A DNA stretch of 10,772 nt from C00003060 sp964502635 (GTDB lineage Bacteria; Desulfobacterota; Desulfobacteria; Desulfobacterales; C00003060), in contig CAZCXI010000094.1 of NCBI GenBank assembly GCA_964502635.1, forward strand, positions 1 to 10,772, written 5' to 3'. Each line of letters starts with the position of its first letter. The stretch's first letter is position 1. Shown here piece after piece: positions 1-6,509 of the stretch. Made by a program: the position numbers and the translations under genes. Below the pieces are notes generated by a model. That model searched no databases and was not told where the DNA came from. It saw only the letters and a list, made by a program, of their open reading frames with translations.

Positions 1-136
1 GCATCGGTCAAAGATGGGCTGAAGCTGAGATGCCAAAATGTGAAGTTATTTTTGCACGAGCCCTTAGATGCAATTTACAACATATCGTGTCATGCTGGTC
101 ATGGGTCGATTTCGAGTATGAAGAGCACCGGTAGAC
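1..136 (+). other. Probable 3' end of a preceding plus-strand gene, frame not resolved
   Basis: Two plus-strand frames are open from the window edge. One ends at a TAG at 132-134, two bases before the ATG at 137, and would give 43 residues ending in FEYEEHR. The other ends at a TAA at 145-147 inside the next gene and would give about 48 residues ending in STGRHGY. Neither tail resembles a family I know. The tight spacing to the GT9 gene suggests co-transcription with an upstream gene, but the coding frame cannot be decided from this fragment. Confidence 0.35.
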
Positions 137-1213
137 ATGGATACTAATGTCGGAAGTATGCTCATCATTCGCCCGAGTTCCATGGGCGATATTGTCATGG
201 CTTCGCCCATGATTAGGGTTTTGAGAGAGGCCTATCCCGGGGCATACATTGCCTGGTTGGCAGAGCCGTCCCTTTGCGAACTCCTGCGCCACCATCCAGC
301 TCTGGATGAGGTGATTTGCTGGCCCAAGGCGCAGTGGACAAGACTATTCAGACAAGGCCGTCTTCTTGCTCTGGCGCGTGAGGTTCGGAAGTTTTCCTCT
401 GAAATGAGGCTTCACAATTTTGACTTGGCGCTGGACGCGCAGGGCCTTTTAAGAAGCCGGGGCCTGGCGTTTCTCTCCGGCGCTCGCGAGCGCGTGGGGC
501 TTGATTCGCGTGAACCCGGCCGCTTTCTGATGACAAGAACCTGCTTCCACGCACCGAACAATAAACGCATGAGTTCGGAATATTATGACTTGATGAAGGA
601 CCTCGGCCTCTCACCCAAAGAGTTTCACCCGGATGTAGTGCTTTCCATGGAGGATGAAAGGGCTGCAGCATATCAAGTCCGTGCCGAAGGTATCGGAGAA
701 AAGTATGCGGTCATCTGTCCATTTACCACTCGCCCTCAAAAACACTGGTTCACCGAGCGTTGGACGGATTTATGCGCAGCCATTCATGACAGATTGGGCC
801 TTCCCACCGTTGTCCTTGGCGGGCCGCAAGACGTTGATGCCAGTCGGCGTATTCAAGCACTCGCACCTGTCAGGGTTTATAACCTGACCGGGAAAATGAC
901 CTTGGGGCAGGCTGCCGCCGTCATCAAGCATAGCACCCTGGTCATCGGCGTCGATACCGGCCTCACGCATATGGGTGTTGCCTTTGATTGTCCGACGATC
1001 GCTCTTTTCGGAGCCACCTGCCCCTATCTTTGGACCGCCAGCCCCAGCACCACGGTGCTTTACGACAAGCTCGCCTGCTCTCCCTGTCGGCGCAGCCCTA
1101 CCTGTAACGGCAAGTTCACCTGCATGAAGTCCATCGGCATCGACAGGGTGGTCAATGCCGCCGAGAATCTGCTGAAACAGCCAGGAATCCGGCAATGCAC
1201 ATCTTACACGTAG
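137..1213 (+). CDS. Glycosyltransferase family 9, LPS heptosyltransferase-like
   Basis: A 358-residue GT-B enzyme of the ADP-heptose:LPS heptosyltransferase family (WaaC/WaaF type). Such enzymes transfer a heptose or related sugar to the LPS inner core at the cytoplasmic face of the inner membrane. The N-terminal domain has IIRPSSMGDIVMASP near residues 10-24, with Asp18 at the position of the family's catalytic acid. The C-terminal domain has PFTTRPQKHW (195-204), where Arg199 and Lys202 would contact the donor phosphates, then GVDTGLTHMG (271-280) and FGAT (291-294). A four-cysteine segment follows (Cys314, 317, 323, 329). The start is uncertain: Met8 (158) fits the family N terminus better, but GGAAG lies only 1 nt before it, while ATG 137 has a weak GAAGAG about 11 nt upstream. 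The 3' end overlaps the next gene by 19 bp, so the two are probably one operon. Family is clear; exact acceptor and sugar are not. Confidence 0.9.
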   Translation: MDTNVGSMLIIRPSSMGDIVMASPMIRVLREAYPGAYIAWLAEPSLCELLRHHPALDEVICWPKAQWTRLFRQGRLLALAREVRKFSSEMRLHNFDLALDAQGLLRSRGLAFLSGARERVGLDSREPGRFLMTRTCFHAPNNKRMSSEYYDLMKDLGLSPKEFHPDVVLSMEDERAAAYQVRAEGIGEKYAVICPFTTRPQKHWFTERWTDLCAAIHDRLGLPTVVLGGPQDVDASRRIQALAPVRVYNLTGKMTLGQAAAVIKHSTLVIGVDTGLTHMGVAFDCPTIALFGATCPYLWTASPSTTVLYDKLACSPCRRSPTCNGKFTCMKSIGIDRVVNAAENLLKQPGIRQCTSYT

Positions 1214-2280
1214 AAACCGGGAAGCATCTTTATGGGGGCGCCCTGCAAGTGCTTTACCTGATAAAAGGCTTGAAGAAGCAAGGATGCCGGGGCACACTGG
1301 TCTGTGCGAAGGGGAGCAAAATCGGTGAAGCCGCGGCCGGGTTTGCGCCTATTCATGAGATTCCGATGGTGGGCGAGTTGGATCCACGCTTTGTCCTTCG
1401 ACTGCGACGCATTATCCGTACTGAGCATCCTGATATCGTTCACGTACACAGTCGTCGTGGTGCGGACTTGTGGGGTATCATCGCAGCTCGCCTGACCAAG
1501 ACCAAGGTGGTTCTCACTCGCCGCGTAGACAATCCAGAACCGCGGTGGGTTGCCCGCACGAAATACCGACTTTGCGACCGTGTGATCACGATCTCAGAGG
1601 GGATTAGACAGGTCCTGTTGTCTGAGGGCGTGCCGGCACACAAAATTGATTGCGTTCCAAGCGGCGTGGACAGTGGAAAGTACAACCAGCCATGCGAAAC
1701 ACATTGGTTTGGCGACGAATTCGGCCTGAAGCCTGACGAAAAGGTGATCGGAGTGATTGGTCAACTCATTCCGCGCAAAGGCCATCGCTATCTCATAGAG
1801 GCTGCACCGGAGATTCTTAAGCATTACCCCGAAACGCGTGTCCTGTTTTTTGGTCAGGGCCCCTTACGACACGATCTTCAGAAACTGTGCGAGCGCTTTC
1901 ATGTTGCCGATAAGGTGCATCTTGCCGGTTTTCGCACGGATCTTGACCGCATTCTCCCTTGCCTGGACTTGGTCGTACATCCGGCGACCATGGAGGGTCT
2001 GGGCGTCTCACTGCTTCAGGCCGCTGCCGCCGGGGTGCCCATCGTGGCTACTCGGGTCGGAGGCATCCCGGAAATTGTCCACCATGGTGTCAACGGTTAT
2101 CTGGTTGCCTCAAATGACACTCTACAACTTGCAGCAGCCATCATCCGTCTGCTCCGAGACCCCAAAAGGACCTTGGCCATGGGCCTGGCCGGACGGCAGT
2201 TTGTTCGGGCAGGGTTTTCTGTAGAAAAGATGGTGGAAAGAAATCTGTCTGTTTACCACCAGATGCTGATATCCAGGTGA
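1195..2280 (+). CDS. Glycosyltransferase family 4 (GT-B fold)
   Basis: A 361-residue retaining glycosyltransferase, expected to use a nucleotide-sugar donor at the inner face of the membrane to extend core or O-chain sugar. The N-terminal domain has LYGGALQVLYLIKGL (12-26) and HPDIVHVHSRRGADLWG (77-93). The C-terminal domain has GVIGQLIPRKGHRYLIEA (186-203), where Arg194/Lys195 fit the donor-phosphate position. It continues with MEGLGVSLLQAAAAGVPIVA (266-285) and GGIPEIV (289-295). The family's E-x7-E motif here reads Glu267 to Gln275, so the second acid is Gln. The ATG at 1195 has AGGA 8 nt upstream (1183-1186) and lies inside the 3' end of the GT9 gene, consistent with translational coupling. 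The sugar specificity is unknown. Confidence 0.9.
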   Translation: MHILHVETGKHLYGGALQVLYLIKGLKKQGCRGTLVCAKGSKIGEAAAGFAPIHEIPMVGELDPRFVLRLRRIIRTEHPDIVHVHSRRGADLWGIIAARLTKTKVVLTRRVDNPEPRWVARTKYRLCDRVITISEGIRQVLLSEGVPAHKIDCVPSGVDSGKYNQPCETHWFGDEFGLKPDEKVIGVIGQLIPRKGHRYLIEAAPEILKHYPETRVLFFGQGPLRHDLQKLCERFHVADKVHLAGFRTDLDRILPCLDLVVHPATMEGLGVSLLQAAAAGVPIVATRVGGIPEIVHHGVNGYLVASNDTLQLAAAIIRLLRDPKRTLAMGLAGRQFVRAGFSVEKMVERNLSVYHQMLISR

Positions 2281-2513
2281 AGATCGATCATTTCGTAAAG
2301 AGTATTTTGCGAAACCACCAAAATTGGCACTGGACTGAATTCTGATTCGAGATCCTGCTTTGTGAAATCATCGAGAAAGATCAAGCCTTGCCTTCTGCAC
2401 CACTGGAGATTGAAGCCCCCTGTAGCAGGCTGCGGGGAATCTTCGACCGTGCGGTTCAAAACGAAACGAACCTTCTCCCGTTATACTATATAGCTTCAGT
2501 GTAGTGATTCCGG
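2281..2513. other. Convergent intergenic region with one palindromic repeat, no intact gene
   Basis: This gap separates the plus-strand GT pair from the minus-strand block. It carries the REP-like palindrome listed separately. I see no Rho-independent terminator with a T-run; the palindrome is the only strong hairpin and could act as a bidirectional barrier. A minus-strand open stretch across about 2283-2400 encodes a plausible-looking but unrecognised peptide (it contains DDFTKQDLESEFSPVPILVV). It may be a gene fragment or chance. Confidence 0.5.
2408..2450. repeat. REP-like palindromic repeat, copy 1
   Basis: A 43-bp unit with outer arms GAAG (2412-2415) and CTTC (2441-2444) around an imperfect inner stem, roughly CCCTGTAGC against GCTGCGGGG. 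It matches the copy at 10101-10143 at 39 of 43 positions. One of the four differences (position 10) lies in the unpaired stretch between outer and inner arms, and the other three are G/A changes in the right half of the inner stem, two of which are tolerated here as G-T or G-C style pairs. It lies between convergent genes, a usual place for REP elements. Shared flanks (GATT before, CGACCGT after) show that the conserved unit is longer than the palindrome. Confidence 0.8.
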
Positions 2514-3155
2514 TTATTCATTTCTTTGTTTGATCTCCATGAGCGATTGAATATCAGCAGACAAGAGAACCTGAATATTTTCCTTTATCTTCTCCAGGGG
2601 CCAGTCCCACCATTCAATTTCCAATAATGTTTCTATGATATCTGCTTGGAATCGTTTTCTTATGGGGTGAGCAGGGTTTCCTGCAACGATGGTATATGGT
2701 TCAACATCTTTGGTAACGACACTTCGTGCCGCGATGACTGCGCCATTCCCAATATGGACACCTGACAAGACAAATGCGTTTTCTCCAATCCACACATCAT
2801 TATCGATAATAACGTCTCCTTTTGTTGTGGGATGACCGGTTATGTGTTTCGCTTCTTCAAAAAGGATATTGAACGGATAAGTAGAAATCCAGTCAATCCG
2901 ATGTTCACCGCCGAGGATGATCGTTACATCACCGGCAATCGAGCAGAATTTTCCAATTTTCAGTGTTGCACCGTCATCCGCTGCGAGAATTTTTGGTTTA
3001 CCATACGTCCATTCCCCAATGTCAAAAGCCGCGTACTCAGGATTCAGGGACATATAGAATGAAAGCCTTCTTTTTTTCTTCTTAAAAAGTTTCATGAGTC
3101 TCTCAAATGATCCTCTTGGTTGTTTCAAACACAAGGCATCTCTATTTATTGTCAT
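2514..3155 (-). CDS. CatB-type hexapeptide-repeat O-acyltransferase
   Basis: A 213-residue left-handed beta-helix acyltransferase of the xenobiotic acyltransferase (XAT/CatB) group. In a polysaccharide locus it most likely acetylates a sugar hydroxyl, using acetyl-CoA in the cytoplasm. Helix repeats run through TLKIGKFCSIAGDVTIILGG (64-83), DVIIDNDVWIGENAFVLSG (114-132) and VHIGNGAVIAARSVVTKDVE (133-152). GGEH gives His85 at the expected catalytic position, with STYPF (91-95) after it. YTIVAGNPAHPIRKRF (154-169) and the Trp-rich WWDWPLEKIKEN (182-193) are family hallmarks. The ATG at 3155 overlaps the TGA of the upstream GT4 gene (ATGA), supporting coupled translation. Met21 (3095) is an alternative start that removes a non-family extension. 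By eye the gene is more AT-rich than the GT4 gene beside it, suggesting separate acquisition. Confidence 0.92.
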   Translation of the reverse strand: MTINRDALCLKQPRGSFERLMKLFKKKKRRLSFYMSLNPEYAAFDIGEWTYGKPKILAADDGATLKIGKFCSIAGDVTIILGGEHRIDWISTYPFNILFEEAKHITGHPTTKGDVIIDNDVWIGENAFVLSGVHIGNGAVIAARSVVTKDVEPYTIVAGNPAHPIRKRFQADIIETLLEIEWWDWPLEKIKENIQVLLSADIQSLMEIKQRNE

Positions 3156-4261
3156 TTCAAGCCCATGGCCTGCAAGTAGGCCGAGGTGCTCCGCTCGATT
3201 TCATAAGGCAACGCCGCTTTCCGTAAAAGGGTGCCCGGCAAAGGGTGATCAAGGGTTTTCTTGATGGCCTGTGTCAGCGCTATGACGTCACCCACCGGCA
3301 CAAGCGGGCCGTAACGCCCGTCAGCCAGGATCTCCCGTGGTCCGCTCGGGCAGTCGGTGGAGACCACGGGGGTACCAACAGCCAATGCCTCTATCAGCAC
3401 GAAACCAAGGCCTTCCCAGCGAGAGGTGAATACGAAGAGAGAAGCATGGGCCATGTAGGAATATGGATCAATTTTGAAACCGGCAAGATCGACATCATTT
3501 CCGACTCCCAAAGCATGTGCCAAGGCGGTGAGCGCCTCTTTTTGCGACCCCTTTCCGAGAATGATAAGGCGGCACCTCCGGTTCTCGTGAACCCTGGCAA
3601 ATGCCTTTATCAATGTCCCGAAATCCTTTCGTTCACACAACTCTCCTGCACCCAGAATGATGGGGGGCTCTCCAGGCAAAAACCACGGGTGGTCCGGTAG
3701 GGGTAGTTCCTTGAGAAAGAGGTCTTCCGATACAACAGGGCAGGGAACAACTTGGATGCGATCTCGTGCGAGGCCCGTATATGCAGCCATGTCATCGGCA
3801 ACACCCCTCGAGGTTACGATGATATTGTCCGCAAAGGGATAGAAATGTTTCATTGAAAAACGTTGCAGCGAGCGCTCAAAAGGTCCCCGGCTGGCAAGGT
3901 CAATTGAAATGGTGGTTCCGGAACTGAGGATCAGGCGTGTCCTTACGCAAGCCAGCACTCTCGCCAGGAGGGCGGTGCGGTTGACCCTGTCTTTATCCGA
4001 AAGCATGACCACGGGACGTGTGCCTTTGAGGTAACGAATAATACCGGGAAGACTGGAATAGACGTGACTTGTACCCACGTCGACGGTGTTCACATTGCCT
4101 GGGATGTCATCCAAATGAGGTCCATGTTTCCGCACCTTCAGCACATCAACAATGTAGCCCCTCCGTGCCATGGCCGGTACAAGATGCCTGACCAGGCGAT
4201 CTACCCCGCTGTGGCCGGAAGTGGCGACAAGAACGGCAATGTGAGGACGGTCGGATTTCAT
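3152..4261 (-). CDS. Glycosyltransferase family 4, GalNAc-transferase/CapM-like
   Basis: A 369-residue GT-B retaining glycosyltransferase, cytoplasmic or peripheral to the inner membrane, probably adding one sugar of the repeat unit. The N-terminal domain opens with HIAVLVATSGHSGVDRLVRH (7-26), carrying the Gly-rich acceptor-side loop. The C-terminal donor domain has ILGAGELCERKDFGTLIKAF (202-221), with Arg211/Lys212 in the donor-phosphate position, and LIILGKGSQ (232-240). An intact E-x7-E motif follows in EGLGFVLIEALAVGTPVVS (Glu283 and Glu291), then TDCPSGPREIL (302-312), typical of the GT4 subgroup that includes PglA/PglJ-like amino-sugar transferases. AGGG lies only 3 nt before the ATG, a weak ribosome site. 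It is separated from the upstream GT2 gene by a 237-bp gap holding a long inverted repeat, so it may have its own expression level. The sugar is not determinable from sequence alone. Confidence 0.92.
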   Translation of the reverse strand: MKSDRPHIAVLVATSGHSGVDRLVRHLVPAMARRGYIVDVLKVRKHGPHLDDIPGNVNTVDVGTSHVYSSLPGIIRYLKGTRPVVMLSDKDRVNRTALLARVLACVRTRLILSSGTTISIDLASRGPFERSLQRFSMKHFYPFADNIIVTSRGVADDMAAYTGLARDRIQVVPCPVVSEDLFLKELPLPDHPWFLPGEPPIILGAGELCERKDFGTLIKAFARVHENRRCRLIILGKGSQKEALTALAHALGVGNDVDLAGFKIDPYSYMAHASLFVFTSRWEGLGFVLIEALAVGTPVVSTDCPSGPREILADGRYGPLVPVGDVIALTQAIKKTLDHPLPGTLLRKAALPYEIERSTSAYLQAMGLK

Positions 4262-4309
4262 GTTCCCTAATAAAGATGGTTTCGTAACAAGTCGATTTTA
4301 CTCACTCCG

Positions 4310-4451
4310 TGAACATTTTGGGGGCCCTTGAGACATTCAGCTAAAATGGTAACACGCAGTGAAGCTTTGCGCTCAACTCGGGCTAACGCCCTCAAACAGT
4401 TACCATTTTTTAACGCTGAATATCTCAAGTCCCTGTCTCCCAAAATGCTCA
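4310..4451. repeat. Long imperfect inverted repeat (MITE-like or structured intergenic element)
   Basis: Two arms of about 44 nt (4310-4353) and 53 nt (4399-4451) are reverse complements in ordered blocks. CATTTTGGG (4314-4322) pairs with 4439-4447, CTTGAGA (4327-4333) with 4423-4429, ATTCAGC (4335-4341) with 4415-4421, and AAAATGGTAAC (4343-4353) with 4399-4409. The 45-nt centre can fold further: GGGC-TAAC-GCCC forms a small hairpin, and TGAAGC can pair with GCTCA beside it, giving a branched tip. It occupies most of the gap between two minus-strand glycosyltransferase genes. No transposase is adjacent and I see no clear target duplication. It could be a miniature inverted-repeat element, a degraded insertion sequence, or a structured RNA affecting expression of downstream genes. 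Confidence 0.7.
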
Positions 4452-4498
4452 ATATCGTTCGCAAAACGCTTATTACGAGTTCATCAACAAAAGGCTTC

Positions 4499-5440
4499 TC
4501 ATATTCTTTTGAACAGCATTTTGGCCCGATCTTCCAACCAGCCGACCATGCCTCTTGGTAAACTCATCATCCAGAGGAATTTCGAGCGGACCTCCCTGTA
4601 CTGCTGGAGAAAACCCACCTTGCAATGCAGTGAGTAACGCACAAACTTGGCGTGATATTTAAATCTCAGGGACCTCCTAGTAAGGGATGAATAGGTATTG
4701 ATCTCCTCAAGGTAGTAAAATCGAAAACCCTTCGGGTTGCGCATGCGCATAGAGAAAACGTCGGCTGAGAGTCCGTCAGGCTGGTATTCGATGATTTGTA
4801 TGGGTTCGTTGATATACCTGAATCTGTAGTGCATGGAAATGCGTTTCCATATGATGTCGTCTCTCATGTGGCGCTCCCCTTTGAAATGGGGGTAGGGAAA
4901 CTGCCGCAATATTTCTGTTCGAACAGCGTTTTTCTTGTCTCCCATGATGTTATATTTTTTTGCAATCTCAAGGTAGTTTGAATCCATGACATCCGATGGG
5001 TATCTGTCCCTGGAAACCTTTCCCAGGGCGTCCACGCAGAGGCCTTCAACGCCCGCAAATTTCTCTTTTTCTTTGTTGGGGATGGTGTCCCAGTGGTACT
5101 TGAGACGCTCCAAGGCTCTTGGATGAAGCATATCATCCGAGTCGAGAAGCACGAAAAAAAAACCTCTTGCATACTTCACGGCATTATTGTGTGCTACAGG
5201 TTTGCCCTGGTTTTCCTGCCAGTGATACTGAATGGGAAACCAGGCCTTTTCCTGCCATTCTCGGATTAGGCTTCGGGTATTATCCTGCGAGCCATCATCT
5301 ATAATGACGACCTCCAGGTCCCTGAATGTTTGTTCATGTATGCTTTGCAATGCGCGGCCAAGGGTGTGAGCGCGATTAAATGTAGGTATAAAAACCGTAA
5401 AGGTATATTCGTAATCGTTGTCTTTAAGAGGCTCTCTCAT
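4499..5440 (-). CDS. Glycosyltransferase family 2 (GT-A fold)
   Basis: A 313-residue inverting glycosyltransferase of the large GT2 family. Such enzymes use a metal-bound nucleotide sugar at the cytoplasmic side of the membrane to build the oligosaccharide unit. The start TVFIPTFNRAHTLGRALQSI (14-33) is the standard GT2 opening. It is followed by VVIIDDGSQDNT (44-55, Asp48/Asp49 for nucleotide binding), NQGKPVAHNNAVKYARG (77-93), and the metal-binding LLDSDD (98-103). The Glu/Arg-rich GERHMRDDIIWKRIS (188-202) is a plausible site for the catalytic base. The C-terminal 80 residues are basic and aromatic (FKYHAKFVRYS, 260-270), suggesting peripheral membrane contact, with no clear transmembrane helix. 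AGGA lies 4 nt before the ATG. It follows the upstream GT2 gene by 52 bp in one minus-strand series. The sugar is unknown. Confidence 0.92.
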   Translation of the reverse strand: MREPLKDNDYEYTFTVFIPTFNRAHTLGRALQSIHEQTFRDLEVVIIDDGSQDNTRSLIREWQEKAWFPIQYHWQENQGKPVAHNNAVKYARGFFFVLLDSDDMLHPRALERLKYHWDTIPNKEKEKFAGVEGLCVDALGKVSRDRYPSDVMDSNYLEIAKKYNIMGDKKNAVRTEILRQFPYPHFKGERHMRDDIIWKRISMHYRFRYINEPIQIIEYQPDGLSADVFSMRMRNPKGFRFYYLEEINTYSSLTRRSLRFKYHAKFVRYSLHCKVGFLQQYREVRSKFLWMMSLPRGMVGWLEDRAKMLFKRI

Positions 5441-5492
5441 TGTGTCCTACCCATTCGAAGCAAACAAGCATTTCCCGACCAGGATGGATGGC

Positions 5493-6461
5493 CTATGCAA
5501 CCCCTGCAATCTCTGCCAGAATTTCTTCCAGTGGTTTCACTGTCCTCAGGCTGGATTTCACCCGTGCCCGAATCGCGATTACCTCTTTCAGGCGAATACT
5601 GGCCAGCAGCAGGGCGTTTATATAACTCATGTCCAGTTGCAGCGTTCGAAAAAGGAGCCGATACATAATCCCCGGGATATGTGCAGCAACAATCCTTCCT
5701 CCGGACAGGTACAGCCAGAGATAGAAGAGCCTGTTCCTCAGGCGGGTTGTTCGGACTCGGCGAGCGTCAAAATGCAGCCTGATCACTCCGGCGTGGTCGT
5801 GGACGACTCGGCTTTGCGGCTCAAAAAGCGTTTGCCAACCGTTCAGCCAGGCCCGGGTGCAAAGGTCAACATCTTCATAATAGAATGGTTTATACAGGGA
5901 AAGAAATCCGCCGAGCTGAAGGAACATGCGCTTCCGCAGAGCCACGGAGCCCCCAGAGGCAAAAAGGCTTTTCAGCGTGTGCCCCTTTTCCGTGCGACGC
6001 CGTGCTTCCTCCAGGTCCCAGGAACGAAATTTTATGCTTCCACGCTTTATCATGCCGATATTCCATGAAACCGTTTGTGGGATACCATCCGGATCACAGA
6101 CAAGCGGAGAGATGGAAAAGGTTTGTGGGTCTTGAAAATGGGGGGTGAGCGGCGCGATGAAATCGCGCTCCGGGCGCACATCAGAATTCAACAAAATGAC
6201 GCACTCATGGACGGCATTTTGTATGCCGGTGTCAATTGTATCCGCGAATCCATGGTTCGTCTCCTGTCTTACCAGTTTGACCAACGGGAAATGGGTCTCA
6301 ATGAGGTCAATGCTCCTGTCCAGGGAGGCATCATCTACGACCATGACCTCACATGGCCCGGCATAGGCTTCTGCCGCTTCCAGGACCGTGGGAAGGTTTT
6401 TTTTTAACAGGGATTCACCATTATAGTTGGGGATAATGATGCTGACGCCATTCCAATTCAT
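5493..6461 (-). CDS. Glycosyltransferase family 2, WbbL/rhamnosyltransferase-like
   Basis: A 322-residue GT2 enzyme of the group often annotated as rhamnosyltransferase (WbbL-like), building the O-chain on the cytoplasmic side. Motifs in order are VSIIIPNYNGESLLKKNLP (6-24), VMVVDDASLDRS (39-50, Asp43/Asp44), NHGFADTIDTGI (69-80), and LLNSDVRPERDF (90-101, Asp94 for metal). LFASGGSVALRKRMF (166-180) follows, then YYEDVDLCTRAW (194-205), with Glu196/Asp197 in the catalytic-base position. The 'ED-D' block and the preceding SGG are typical of this subgroup. The C-terminal part (243-285) is hydrophobic and aromatic and probably lies on the membrane. AAGGA (6470-6474) sits 8 nt before the ATG, a good ribosome site. 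It lies 48 bp after the ligase-type gene. Rhamnose as donor is only suggested by subgroup resemblance. Confidence 0.92.
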   Translation of the reverse strand: MNWNGVSIIIPNYNGESLLKKNLPTVLEAAEAYAGPCEVMVVDDASLDRSIDLIETHFPLVKLVRQETNHGFADTIDTGIQNAVHECVILLNSDVRPERDFIAPLTPHFQDPQTFSISPLVCDPDGIPQTVSWNIGMIKRGSIKFRSWDLEEARRRTEKGHTLKSLFASGGSVALRKRMFLQLGGFLSLYKPFYYEDVDLCTRAWLNGWQTLFEPQSRVVHDHAGVIRLHFDARRVRTTRLRNRLFYLWLYLSGGRIVAAHIPGIMYRLLFRTLQLDMSYINALLLASIRLKEVIAIRARVKSSLRTVKPLEEILAEIAGVA

Positions 6462-6509
6462 GAACGTTTTCCTTCGTTGTACCCAATCCCATAGCTCCTT
6501 TTTTCCATA

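Noticed and set aside
770..1297. Minus-strand 175-codon open frame
   Set aside because: It is antisense to the GT9/GT4 genes in GC-rich DNA; its codons mirror the real genes and show no motifs.
4354..4404. GGCTAACGCCCTCAA resembling part of an integron attC site
   Set aside because: The matching opposite end with the expected spacing is missing, the surrounding arms belong to a different long inverted repeat, and there are no cassettes or integrase nearby.
4267..4637. Short open frames on both strands across the long inverted repeat
   Set aside because: They are generated by the palindromic sequence and the end of the GT2 gene; none has homology or a ribosome site.
5418..6068. Plus-strand 216-codon open frame
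   Set aside because: It is antisense to the GT2 gene at 5493-6461, which has full family motifs; the frame has no family resemblance and no ribosome site.
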